Shown here one piece after another: positions 40,095 through 47,609 of a stretch of DNA of 50,907 nucleotides. Below the pieces are notes generated by a model that did no database searches, had not been told where the DNA came from, and worked only from the letters and a program-made list of their open reading frames with translations. The DNA comes from CAYFNK01 sp964393215 (GTDB taxonomy: Archaea > Nanobdellota > Nanobdellia > SCGC-AAA011-G17 > PNOQ01), in contig CAYMSW010000002.1 in assembly GCA_964393215.1 (NCBI GenBank), forward strand, positions 1-50,907, given 5' to 3'. The number at the start of each line of letters is the position of its first letter. Position 1 is the stretch's first letter. Made by a program: the position numbers and the translations under genes.

Positions 40095-40475
40095 ATGGCA
40101 ATCAGTCAAACTAGACCAAAGAAGAAAGAGACCGGTTCTAGGTATATTAATTTCAGGAAAAAGAAGCAGTATGAATTAGGTAGAGATCCAACCCATACAA
40201 GACTTGGTGAGAAGAAAGTTAAAGGTTTGAGGATCATGGGTGGTCATAAGAAGGAAATTAGTTTAACTAATGATACTGTAAATGTAGTTGATCCTAAAAC
40301 TAAGAAGCATAAAATTGTAAAGATTAAGAACGTTCTTGAAAATAATGCTAATAGACACTTTGTTAGAAGAAATATATTGACCAAGGGCACTGTTGTTGAG
40401 ACCGAATTAGGTAAGGCAAGAATTACTTCTAGACCAGGGCAAGAAGGTTGTTTGGATGCAGTGTTGATTAAATAA
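40095..40475 (+). CDS. rps8e: Ribosomal protein S8e
   Basis: A 126-residue small-subunit protein: TRPKKKETGSRYINFRKKKQYELGRDPTHTRLGEKKVKGLRIMGGHKKEI, VLENNANRHFVRRNILTKGTVVETELGKARITSRPGQEGCLDAVLI. This is a complete archaeal S8e. Confidence 0.97.
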   Translation: MAISQTRPKKKETGSRYINFRKKKQYELGRDPTHTRLGEKKVKGLRIMGGHKKEISLTNDTVNVVDPKTKKHKIVKIKNVLENNANRHFVRRNILTKGTVVETELGKARITSRPGQEGCLDAVLIK

Positions 40476-40510
40476 TAATTGTTTCTTTTGAGTGGTAACA
40501 AATGGAAAGA

Positions 40511-40519
40511 CTTATAAAC
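40511..40519 (+). promoter_or_regulatory. TATA-like box before the 98-aa gene
   Basis: CTTATAAAC, about 38 bases before the ATG at 40557. A transcript from about 40540 would begin at or just before the AAGGAGG ribosome-binding site (40541-40547). Confidence 0.5.
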
Positions 40520-40540
40520 TGGTTCTCTATCGGTTTATTA

Positions 40541-40547
40541 AAGGAGG
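40541..40547 (+). promoter_or_regulatory. Strong Shine-Dalgarno AAGGAGG
   Basis: AAGGAGG, 9 bases before the ATG at 40557. It is among the strongest ribosome-binding sites in a window where most genes seem leaderless, so this small protein may be highly expressed. Confidence 0.6.
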
Positions 40548-40556
40548 ACATTAAAA

Positions 40557-40853
40557 ATGCCGATAATTACAGAACTAACAGTAGAACCTTTGTATTTTAA
40601 ACCAGGAAGAGAAATACATCCTGATTTGGAAGGAGCTATATTTAAATATTTTTTAGGAGAACATATGTTCCATGAGAAGGGTCAAACTGTTATTACCTAT
40701 GAAGGTGAATGTGAAGATCCTGTTTTGGCAGGTAGATTAGTTGGTTTATATGATTGTTTACCAGGTGAAACTACAGATCTTATGAGAGCAGAAGCTGAAA
40801 GGATAACAGGTTATATAACTCCATCTTTGGTGGAACCGAAATTTGAAAATTAG
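40557..40853 (+). CDS. Unknown 98-aa protein with a strong ribosome-binding site
   Basis: Starts MPIITELTVEPLYFKPGREIHP. The acidic protein contains LEGAIFKYFLGEHMFHEKGQTVITYEGECEDPVLAGRLVGLYDCLPG and ends MRAEAERITGYITPSLVEPKFEN. Two Cys and two His are present but I see no clear zinc motif. Unknown family. The TATA box plus AAGGAGG suggests strong expression, possibly housekeeping. Confidence 0.65.
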   Translation: MPIITELTVEPLYFKPGREIHPDLEGAIFKYFLGEHMFHEKGQTVITYEGECEDPVLAGRLVGLYDCLPGETTDLMRAEAERITGYITPSLVEPKFEN

Positions 40854-40858
40854 TCCTT

Positions 40859-40877
40859 AATTTTTTCTTTTTTTGTT
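40859..40877 (+). terminator. T-rich transcription end
   Basis: A TTTTTTCTTTTTTTG tract follows the 98-aa gene at once, as expected for an archaeal intrinsic terminator; the TFB promoters start just after it. Confidence 0.4.
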
Positions 40878-40889
40878 TAAATCGAAACT

Positions 40890-40922
40890 CTTATAAATGG
40901 ATTCTGATAGTCCTATATAAAT
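40890..40922 (+). promoter_or_regulatory. Tandem TATA-like boxes of tfb
   Basis: Two boxes: CTTATAAAT at 40890-40898 and TATATAAAT at 40914-40922. The second would start transcripts at about 40945, just before the ATG, whereas the first would give a leader of about 35 bases with GGTGGTG (40941-40947) as ribosome-binding site. Confidence 0.5.
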
Positions 40923-40954
40923 CTTATTATACACTCCGACGGTGGTGAAAGAAT

Positions 40955-41881
40955 ATGGTACACTATGTTAAAAAATGTCCAGAATGTGGTAGCGTAAATC
41001 TGGTTCACAAAGATGAAAGGGGAGAAATAATCTGTAAAGATTGTGGCCTAGTTATTGAAGAAAAGATGATCGATTTAGGCCAAGAGTGGAGAGAGTTCGA
41101 TTCTGATTCAAAATCTAAGTCTAGAGCTGGTGCTCCATTGACAAGCACTAAATATGATCAAGGTTTGGGTACAAGCATAGGTACTGGTTCTGATATTTTG
41201 AAGTTAGAGGGTAAGCAAAGAAACAGAATTATGAGATTGCAGAAGTGGCAGTATAGAATTTCAACTGCTATTGAGAGAAATTTGAAGTTAGCTCTTGCTG
41301 AGTTGAAGAGAGTTAGTTCATATTTGAAGTTGCCACCCCAAGTTGTAGAAGATTCTTCTGATATTTATAGACAAGCTGTACAGAGAGGACTTGTAAGAGG
41401 TAGATCAATGGAAAGCGTTGTTGCTGGTGCTCTTTATGCTGCTTGTAGAAGACATGAAATACCTAGAACTTTGGATGAAATATCTGATGCATCCGGTATT
41501 GATAAGAAAGAAATTGGTAGAACTTATAGATTCGTAACAAGAGAGTTGCAAATAAGAATTTTGCCAAGCAATCCTATTGATTACATACCAAGATTTTCTA
41601 GTGCTCTTAAGTTGAGTGCAGAAACTCAGAGCCAAGCTGTTGAAATTTTGGAAAAAGCTCAGGAAGCTGAGTTGACTTCTGGACGTGGTCCAACAGGAAT
41701 AGCTGCTGCTTCGTTGTATGTTGCTGCTCTAATGAATAATGAAAAGAGAACTCAGAGAGAAGTTGCAGATGTTGCAGGTGTTACTGAAGTTACAATCAGA
41801 AATAGATATAAGGAATTAACTAAGGAACTTGGTCTTGAAGAAGAGCTAAAAAGAAAAGGTTCTGAAGAAGTGGAAGAGTAG
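40955..41881 (+). CDS. tfb: Transcription initiation factor IIB (TFB)
   Basis: 308 residues. Zinc ribbon (CPECGSVNLVHKDERGEIICKDCG), B-reader region (GQEWREFDSDSKSKSRAGAPLT), then two cyclin-like repeats (about 120-205 and 215-300) that bind TBP and the BRE; SGIDKKEIGRTYRF and AGVTEVTIRNRYKEL are the helix-turn-helix parts. Complete archaeal TFB. A 45-base piece of the second repeat (41757-41801) recurs at 50315-50359 with 41 identities. Confidence 0.97.
   Translation: MVHYVKKCPECGSVNLVHKDERGEIICKDCGLVIEEKMIDLGQEWREFDSDSKSKSRAGAPLTSTKYDQGLGTSIGTGSDILKLEGKQRNRIMRLQKWQYRISTAIERNLKLALAELKRVSSYLKLPPQVVEDSSDIYRQAVQRGLVRGRSMESVVAGALYAACRRHEIPRTLDEISDASGIDKKEIGRTYRFVTRELQIRILPSNPIDYIPRFSSALKLSAETQSQAVEILEKAQEAELTSGRGPTGIAAASLYVAALMNNEKRTQREVADVAGVTEVTIRNRYKELTKELGLEEELKRKGSEEVEE
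41757..41801 (+). repeat. TFB segment duplicated at 50315-50359 (source copy)
   Basis: Encodes part of R-E-V-A-D-V-A-G-V-T-E-V-T-I-R. It aligns without gaps to 50315-50359 with 41 of 45 bases identical, including two uninterrupted runs of 12-14 bases. Confidence 0.85.
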
Positions 41882-41915
41882 AAACTTTTTTAAAATTAAA
41901 AAATAGAGGATGATT

Positions 41916-42275
41916 ATGCCTGCGAAGAAAAAAACTACTAAAAGAAAGACTTCTGTTAAGAAAGTTAGTCCAAATAAGGCAGATATGTTGATAGAAAGCA
42001 GTGTTAATTTACAGAAAACTATTTTGGCTTTAGTTGAATCTAACAACGCTTTGAATAAGAAAATAGAGTCTATGGTTCAATTATTTGATAGAGCTGCAGG
42101 TAATATTGATAAAATAAAAGAAGGCGAGACTAAGAACGTTGAGAATTTGGCTAGGAGATTAAATAGCGTTGTCCAACAGAATAAGGATTTAGCTCGTGGT
42201 TTAGTTCTACTTGAAGAATATGTAAGAAAGAGGGGTGAAGCAGAATCGGAGCCGAAGGAAATTCCAGAAGAGTAG
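41916..42275 (+). CDS. Basic/coiled-coil protein (119 aa), possibly frameshifted at its 3' end
   Basis: Starts MPAKKKTTKRKTSVKKVSP (basic, disordered), then a helical region likely to be coiled-coil (SVNLQKTILALVESNNALNKKIESMVQLFDRAAGN...LARRLNSVVQQNKDLARGLVLLEEYV) and an acidic end. Start 41916 has GAGG 7 bases upstream and the TATA-like CTTTTTTAAAATT (41884-41896) about 20 bases upstream; the ATG at 41910 is the alternative. Immediately after the TAG an open frame in the -1 phase continues to 42484, so this protein may originally have been longer. Confidence 0.6.
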   Translation: MPAKKKTTKRKTSVKKVSPNKADMLIESSVNLQKTILALVESNNALNKKIESMVQLFDRAAGNIDKIKEGETKNVENLARRLNSVVQQNKDLARGLVLLEEYVRKRGEAESEPKEIPEE

Positions 42276-42484
42276 AAGAGCCTTTTTTTCTGAACGTTGG
42301 TGATGAAGTTGGTACTGTAGAGTTTTTAGAAAGGTTGAGTTTTTTGTTGAATGTTGAGGAAAGGTCTAAGGCAGTTTTTCTTAGGAATTTTGTCTTTGCT
42401 ATGAGGAATGAGCCCGTGAAGATTAAAAAAATTACTTTGAAGAAGACTGGAGATCCTTTAATTGATAATCTTCTGTTAGAATAG
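42239..42484 (+). pseudogene. Open frame without a start codon, possible displaced C-terminal domain
   Basis: Open in the -1 phase relative to the preceding gene from 42239 to a TAG at 42482. From about 42275 it reads like protein: EEPFFLNVGDEVGTVEFLERLSFLLNVEE, then RSKAVFLRNFVFAMRNEPVKIKKITLKKTGDPLIDNLLLE. There is no ATG, GTG or TTG before the well-formed part. Either the preceding gene carries a one-base frameshift (real or an assembly error) or a non-canonical start is used. Function unknown. Confidence 0.5.
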
Positions 42485-42488
42485 AAAA

Positions 42489-42498
42489 GTTTATAATA
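42489..42498 (+). promoter_or_regulatory. TATA-like box before the 332-aa surface protein
   Basis: GTTTATAATA ends 21 bases before the ATG at 42520; leaderless. Confidence 0.5.
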
Positions 42499-42519
42499 TT
42501 TGTAATAGATTTTTATCTT

Positions 42520-43518
42520 ATGAAGAGGTTAGTATTCGTCGGAATATTCTTGGTGATGGCAGTTTCTGTAATGGGTATTTATTCTTTCGATGATGTAAAA
42601 TATGGTGTTAAAGAATTTGTTGGTGGTTTTATCTCTTTGACCGGTAATGCTATCTTTCCTATTGATGGTGCGAAGGATGTTGGATTTGAAAAAATAGATG
42701 TTCCTGAGCCGACTATTGTTAGCGTTGAGAAAGAGGTTGTGATTGAAAAGGAAGAGGTTGTTGAAGAAAAAGAAGAAGTGAAAGAAGAGGTTGTTGAAGA
42801 AACTCCTGTAGATACTAGTTCTGGTAGTTCGTCTTCACCTGATGTCACTGACTATGCTGATGCTGGTGATTATGTTCCTGCTTGTTCTGATTTTGTTGAT
42901 AATAATGTTAATTACTACAAGAAAGGAATTTGTAAAGGACAGCCAGATAGTAATACAAGAGAAAGTTATTTTGAAGATTATTGTAGCGAAGATGGAGTAA
43001 CTTTGATGGAGTATTCTTGTGGTTCAAGTAGTTCTTGTGATGGTTCTTGGTACGTTTGTGCAAATGGTTGTAGGGATGGTGCCTGTTTGACTGAGAAGGA
43101 AGAGCCTTTGGCTCCTGATTTGAAAGTTGTTTCTGTTAGAAATAAGTTGACAACTACTTCGATTACAGTTAGGAATACTGGAACACGTGGGACTTATTTC
43201 AAAACTAGGATAGTTTCAGAGAATTTTGAGACTGTTGCTGATGTTGATTATTTTTTGGAGCCAAGCAAAACTGTTGAGATTGATGTTGGAGATAAGATAG
43301 ATGGTAAGTATTCTATTGAGATTCTTTCTGATGATGAGGACTCAAATCCTGCAGATAATTTAGTTGAAGTTGATGGCGGCATTATTGAAATTGTTGAAGA
43401 GGTTGAAGAAGAAGAGCCAAAAGAAGTTGAAACTATGATCACTGGCGGTTATGCTGGTGCTTCAGCCGATGGTTCTGTGTTTTCTAAATTCTTTGATTTC
43501 TTGAGGAAGTTTTTCTAA
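42520..43518 (+). CDS. Anchored surface protein with Cys-rich and CARDB-like domains
   Basis: 332 residues. N-terminal hydrophobic segment (RLVFVGIFLVMAVSVMGIYSF), then FISLTGNAIFPIDG, an acidic Val/Glu/Lys spacer (VEKEVVIEKEEVVEEKEEVKEE), a Ser-rich hinge, a Cys-rich small domain (about 120-190; eight Cys, with CSEDGVTLMEYSCGSSSSCDGSWYVCANGC), a CARDB-like beta-sandwich (about 200-285; LKVVSVRNKLTTTSITVRNTG...DSNPADNLVEV), and an end with METMITGGYAGASADGSVFSKFFDFLRKFF. The TG motif occurs after the N-terminal segment and again near the C-terminus, as in the other surface proteins. Unknown binding partner. Confidence 0.75.
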   Translation: MKRLVFVGIFLVMAVSVMGIYSFDDVKYGVKEFVGGFISLTGNAIFPIDGAKDVGFEKIDVPEPTIVSVEKEVVIEKEEVVEEKEEVKEEVVEETPVDTSSGSSSSPDVTDYADAGDYVPACSDFVDNNVNYYKKGICKGQPDSNTRESYFEDYCSEDGVTLMEYSCGSSSSCDGSWYVCANGCRDGACLTEKEEPLAPDLKVVSVRNKLTTTSITVRNTGTRGTYFKTRIVSENFETVADVDYFLEPSKTVEIDVGDKIDGKYSIEILSDDEDSNPADNLVEVDGGIIEIVEEVEEEEPKEVETMITGGYAGASADGSVFSKFFDFLRKFF

Positions 43519-44015
43519 TATTTTTCAGTTACTTTTTTTAGAAATTTATGTTTGTGTTTTCGATATATCTTTCCTTTTCCCTTAGATATTTTTACTGCTT
43601 CTTTTTTTATTCTTTTGTATTCTTTGATTAGTTTTGGATTTTTTTTCATTGCTTCTTTGAACTTTAGTGGATTTTTCCAATAGTTTGTTTTTATATCTAC
43701 AAGGTGAATGTGTACTCTTCTTGTTTTTTTGTTGTATTTGTAATCTTTTTCAAAGTAGATTCTTCCTTTGCTGCCCCCTGTTGGGTTTAGGTAATAATTG
43801 TTGTTTGTTAGAATTTTCTTTACTTTTTGTAGGTTTGTCTTTTTTGCTCCTATTAATATATCTATTATTCCTTTTCCTCCCAGTCCTTTTATAGAAGTTG
43901 AGCCGATGTGTTCAATTTCTGTTCCTTTGGGTAGTAATTCTCTAAGCTTATTTTTCTCTCTTTGAAAGAGTATTTTGTATTTCTGATTGTACTTGAAAAA
44001 CTTGTATTTTTCCAT
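43515..44015 (-). CDS. GrpB/UPF0157-like nucleotidyltransferase-fold protein
   Basis: 166 residues. The GrpB family signature is clear: GTEIEHIGSTSIKGLGGKGIIDILIG (EHIGSTS...K.IIDI), with RRVHIHLV and NPLKFKEAMKKNPKLIKEYKRIKKEAV also typical. GrpB proteins have a polymerase-beta-like fold and unknown substrates. The Lys-rich C-terminus is slightly longer than usual. It lies 8 bases after the stop of the 2H phosphoesterase gene and is probably cotranscribed; its 3' end touches the convergent surface-protein gene. Confidence 0.88.
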   Translation of the reverse strand: MEKYKFFKYNQKYKILFQREKNKLRELLPKGTEIEHIGSTSIKGLGGKGIIDILIGAKKTNLQKVKKILTNNNYYLNPTGGSKGRIYFEKDYKYNKKTRRVHIHLVDIKTNYWKNPLKFKEAMKKNPKLIKEYKRIKKEAVKISKGKGKIYRKHKHKFLKKVTEKY

Positions 44016-44023
44016 CTTGTGTA

Positions 44024-44566
44024 TTATTTTATCTTAAATCTTTTATGTGTTTTCCAGAGTTTTCTTGGTTTTTTTAAAATAGTAATATTGTCAAATTTTA
44101 AGTCAAATTTTTGTTTATCCAATGAATGTAAATGGTTCCAAATTTTTTCAAAATTATCTTTTTTAGATATAAATGTTATTGTTGCGTGTGGCTTCCAATA
44201 TGCATCATCTTTTTTTATGGGTAAACCATTTGTTTTTAGTTCTTTAATTAATTTTTTTTGTATTTCTTTTGCTTCTTTTGAAAATTTAAGCTTGGAGAAA
44301 ATAACGGAATTATGGAAATGATCAAATCCCCTCATTTCTATTTTGGCGGGTTTTTGTTTTTTTACAAAGCTCTTGATTATGTTTTCTATTTCTGCTATAT
44401 TATCAGTTTCAAAAGAATATTTTAGAGTTGCATGAGTCGGTAACTTTTCATTTTTACATTCATACTCTCTGAATAAACGACTTATTTTTTTTACAAGGTT
44501 CTGATGACACTTTGCTGCTCTTCCTGTAATTTTATAGACTATGAGATATCTTGTCTTTTTTTTCAT
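44024..44566 (-). CDS. 2'-5' RNA ligase/2H phosphoesterase superfamily protein
   Basis: 180 residues with two H-x-T-x motifs (PTHATLKYSF and PHATITFI) in the bilobal 2H phosphoesterase fold. These enzymes hydrolyse or ligate 2'-5' or cyclic phosphates on RNA ends; the precise activity is not known here. N-terminal MKKKTRYLIVYKITG fits. First gene of a pair with the GrpB-like gene. The TATA-like CTTTTATATTATC lies at about 44582-44594 (minus strand). Confidence 0.85.
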   Translation of the reverse strand: MKKKTRYLIVYKITGRAAKCHQNLVKKISRLFREYECKNEKLPTHATLKYSFETDNIAEIENIIKSFVKKQKPAKIEMRGFDHFHNSVIFSKLKFSKEAKEIQKKLIKELKTNGLPIKKDDAYWKPHATITFISKKDNFEKIWNHLHSLDKQKFDLKFDNITILKKPRKLWKTHKRFKIK

Positions 44567-44644
44567 GATGTTATTTTAGATCGATAATATAAAAGTGTTG
44601 TCTAATTGGAAAGTCTTTTAAAATTTGATTTTATTCTTTTTCTT

Positions 44645-45823
44645 ATGTTAATTGGTATTGTTGGAAAACCAAATTGTGGGAAGTCGACTTTTTTCAAAGC
44701 GATGACTCTTTCTGATATTGAGATAGGTAATTATCCTTTCGTAACTATAAAGCCAAATCACGGCATGGGTTATGTAAAAATAAAGGATGTTGCTAAAGAT
44801 TTTGGTAAAATTGCTAATCCTAGAGAAGGTTTTGTTCTTGGAGATCATAGATTTGTTCCTGTTGAATTGTTAGATGTTGCTGGTTTGGTTCCTGGAGCGC
44901 ATGAAGGAAAAGGAATGGGTAATCAATTTTTGGATGATTTAAACCAAGCAGATGCTTTGATACACGTTATTGATGTTTCTGGTGGCACTAATGAGAATGG
45001 TGAAAGTGTTGAGTCTCTTAGCTATAATCCTTCTGAAGATATTAGATTTTTAGAATTTGAATTAGATATGTGGTATTTGAGAATAATTAAGAAAGGTTGG
45101 GAGAAGTTTGCTAGGTCTCTTGCTGGTGGAAAAGAAATTCACAAGTCAGTTGCTAAGCAGTTGTCTGGTTTGGGTGTTAATGAAGATATGGTTAAAGATT
45201 CAATAAAAGGTTTTGATAAAGATGTAACTAAGTGGGATGATGGTGTTCTTGGAAAGTTGGCTACTAGTTTGAGAGAGTTGAGTAAGCCGATAATAATTGC
45301 TGCAAACAAAATTGATGTTGAAGGTTCTGAGAAGAATTTGGAAAGATTGCAGAAAGAGTTTCCAAACTATTCTATTATTGGTTGTAGTTCTGATTCTGAA
45401 TTGGCTTTGAAGGAGGCTGCTAAGAAGGGTTTGATTGATTATATTCCTGGAAATAATAATTTTAATTTCAAAGAAGGTTTGAGTGATAAGCAGACTGTTG
45501 CTTTGGAATTTATTAGAGATAATGTTTTACGTAAGAATTCTGGAAGTGGTTTACAGAAAGTTTTGAACACCGTTGTGTTTGATGTTCTTAGATATATTGC
45601 AATTCATCCTGGTGGTGTTTCAAAGTTAGAAGATTCTAAAGGTAATGTTATTCCTGATTGTTTCTTGATGCCTAAGGGTAGTACTGCAATTGATTTTGCA
45701 TTTAGATTACATACTGATATCGGAAAAGGTTTCATTAAAGCTATTGATGTTAAAACCAAGAAAGTAATTGGTCGTGAGCATGTTCTAAAGAATTTGGATA
45801 TAGTTGAGATTAAGACTAAGTAA
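44645..45823 (+). CDS. YchF-like (OBG-family) GTPase with TGS domain
   Basis: A 392-residue translation-factor-class GTPase. G1 IGIVGKPNCGKSTFFKAMT, G2 PFVTIKP, G3 LDVAGLVPGAHEGKGMGNQFLDD, then a helical insertion (FELDMWYLRIIKKGWEKFARSL), G4 AANKIDV and G5 GCSSDSELAL, and a C-terminal TGS domain (VLRYIAIHPGG...LMPKGSTAIDFAFRLHTDIGKGFIKAID). The archaeal Drg/YchF-like type binds ribosomes or RNA. The start at 44645 gives MLIGIVG; upstream in-frame codons are not supported. The downstream nucleotidyltransferase gene begins just after or within the stop. Confidence 0.92.
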   Translation: MLIGIVGKPNCGKSTFFKAMTLSDIEIGNYPFVTIKPNHGMGYVKIKDVAKDFGKIANPREGFVLGDHRFVPVELLDVAGLVPGAHEGKGMGNQFLDDLNQADALIHVIDVSGGTNENGESVESLSYNPSEDIRFLEFELDMWYLRIIKKGWEKFARSLAGGKEIHKSVAKQLSGLGVNEDMVKDSIKGFDKDVTKWDDGVLGKLATSLRELSKPIIIAANKIDVEGSEKNLERLQKEFPNYSIIGCSSDSELALKEAAKKGLIDYIPGNNNFNFKEGLSDKQTVALEFIRDNVLRKNSGSGLQKVLNTVVFDVLRYIAIHPGGVSKLEDSKGNVIPDCFLMPKGSTAIDFAFRLHTDIGKGFIKAIDVKTKKVIGREHVLKNLDIVEIKTK

Positions 45824-45824
45824 A

Positions 45825-46574
45825 TTGGAAATAAAAAATAAATTTTGGGAAAAGTGGAAAGATATTTCTGATATTGAGGTTGGTGCTTTTGAAACGTTGA
45901 ATTTTGGATTTAAATCTATTTTTGAGATATTACCCAAAAATATTATTATAAGTATTTATGTAAAGGGAAGTTTTCCATTAAGACAAATGGATAAAGATAG
46001 TGATGTTGATTTTGTTGTAGTAATAAAAGATAGTTCTTATTTAGAAAAAATTAAGGAATTTGATGGGAAAAATAGAAACATATGTATTCCTCCATTAAAT
46101 CTATCTGCTTATTCGATAGATGAGTTAAAAGAAAATAAGAGATTTGGTGGTGGAAAAATAAGAGCTAGTCCTGATTTATTTGTTAGATATTTAGAACGAT
46201 ATGAATTGATTTATGGACTTAATTTAAAAAAAGATGATTATAAGATGAGGGATATTGAAACATTGATTAAATCTAGGCTAAAAGCATTTAGGGCTGTTTT
46301 TATTCCCATGTATTTAGATAAAACGAAAAAAAAATTGGGATTTGGAGATCTCATAAAACAAGTATTTTATTTAGTTGAGTTAGAATTGGAACTAAATGGA
46401 AAAACAGTTCCGAGAACTTGGAAAGAATTGGATGTCTTAATTAAAAATAAAAATCACATTATTCATGATACATATAATCTTAGAGTAAATTACACAAAAT
46501 ACAAAAATAAAAAGGAGACTTATTTGGGTAAATTAGAAAAATACTTGAGTGCGCTAGATAAAAAAGTTAATTAA
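45825..46574 (+). CDS. Nucleotidyltransferase domain protein
   Basis: About 249 residues. Signature YVKGSFPLRQMDKDSDVDFVVVI (GS and D-S-D-V-D metal-binding acids, residues about 48-70), then a helical C-terminal half with PRTWKELDVLI. The beginning is ambiguous: TTG at 45825 (used here) or TTG at 45804 within the preceding gene; there is no ATG before the core domain. It resembles the aminoglycoside-like/MNT nucleotidyltransferases, but no HEPN partner is adjacent. The 3' end overlaps the convergent Kae1 gene by 8 bases. Confidence 0.75.
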   Translation: MEIKNKFWEKWKDISDIEVGAFETLNFGFKSIFEILPKNIIISIYVKGSFPLRQMDKDSDVDFVVVIKDSSYLEKIKEFDGKNRNICIPPLNLSAYSIDELKENKRFGGGKIRASPDLFVRYLERYELIYGLNLKKDDYKMRDIETLIKSRLKAFRAVFIPMYLDKTKKKLGFGDLIKQVFYLVELELELNGKTVPRTWKELDVLIKNKNHIIHDTYNLRVNYTKYKNKKETYLGKLEKYLSALDKKVN

Positions 46575-47532
46575 ACTCAACTTGATCAATTCTTTGATAA
46601 GGATTAATGTCTATTTCATATTTTTTCTTTTTGTCAAAGTATTTTAGACCTGCAACTGCAATCATTGCACCGTTATCAACCAAAACTGGATTTGGAGGTA
46701 TGAAACATTTTGCTCCTCTTTCTTTACACATAATTTCTGACATTTCTTTTAATCTTGTGTTGCACGCTACTCCGCCACCAAGTAAAAGTTCTTTTTTGTC
46801 TGTGTGTGCCATTGCTCTTTCTGAAACTTCGAGTAACATTGCAAAAGCAGTTTCTTGTAATGAATATGATAAATCTTCTAATTTGTATTTTTTAGAATCG
46901 TAAAGTTGTTTTAATTTTGTTAACATTCCTGCAAATGCCAAATCCATTCCTTTTACAGAATAAGGAAGTTCGATTAAATTTTTTGATTTGTTTGCCAATT
47001 CATTTATTTTTGGACCGCCAGGAAAACCTAAACCAACATAACGAGCAAATGCATCTATAAAATTTCCAATGCCTTGATCTAAAGTTTCTCCAAAGACCCT
47101 ATATTTTCCTCCTTCGAATGCAATGATCTGTGTGTTTGCTCCTGAAGCGTATAAAAGTGCAGGATCTTTTGCACCTGTTAATAATTTCCCTACTTCTATG
47201 TGGGCAACTGAATGATGTACTGGAATTATTGGTATTTTATATTTTTTTGAAAGTTCTTTTGCTAATTCCATTCCTTCTCTAAGACATGGTGCCATTCCTG
47301 GAGCATTTGAGAAAGCAATTAAGTCAATATCTTCTATTTTTAGTTTTGCTTCGCTTAGAGAATTTTGCAATACTTGCTCTTTTACTCTTTTGTGATGGTT
47401 TGCTGCTTCTGTTGGAATTATTCCGCCTTTTTCAGTTGTGTAACTATCTTTAACGTTGGAAAGTATTTTTTTCTCGTTTACAACTCCAATTCCAAAAGTG
47501 TGCGCTGTTGCTTCTATTCCTAGGCAGTTCAT
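46567..47532 (-). CDS. kae1: tRNA N6-threonylcarbamoyltransferase Kae1
   Basis: A 321-residue ASKHA-fold enzyme, the catalytic subunit of KEOPS, which moves threonylcarbamoyl onto A37 of ANN-decoding tRNAs. Motifs: LGIEATAHTFGIGVV, TEAANHHKRVKE and PVHHSVAHIEVG (metal-binding His), LLYASGANTQII, ETLDQGIGNFIDAFAR, GFPGGPKI and LLGGGVACNTRLKEM. Length equals Kae1 alone; no fused Bud32 kinase. TATA-like CTTTAAATAAAG at 47552-47563 (minus strand) is 20 bases upstream. The substrate-supplying TsaC is encoded at 23493. Confidence 0.95.
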   Translation of the reverse strand: MNCLGIEATAHTFGIGVVNEKKILSNVKDSYTTEKGGIIPTEAANHHKRVKEQVLQNSLSEAKLKIEDIDLIAFSNAPGMAPCLREGMELAKELSKKYKIPIIPVHHSVAHIEVGKLLTGAKDPALLYASGANTQIIAFEGGKYRVFGETLDQGIGNFIDAFARYVGLGFPGGPKINELANKSKNLIELPYSVKGMDLAFAGMLTKLKQLYDSKKYKLEDLSYSLQETAFAMLLEVSERAMAHTDKKELLLGGGVACNTRLKEMSEIMCKERGAKCFIPPNPVLVDNGAMIAVAGLKYFDKKKKYEIDINPYQRIDQVEFN

Positions 47533-47581
47533 CTTTTTGTTTTGTTTGTTTCTTTATTTAAAGTTGTGGATTAGAAAGTTA

Positions 47582-47589
47582 TTTATATA
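47582..47589 (+). promoter_or_regulatory. TATA-like box before the pilin-leader vWA gene
   Basis: TTTATATA ends 20 bases before the ATG at 47610. It supports 47610 as the true start of the vWA gene, upstream of the frame change. Confidence 0.5.
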
Positions 47590-47609
47590 CTTAAATTGAT
47601 TTTTGTATT

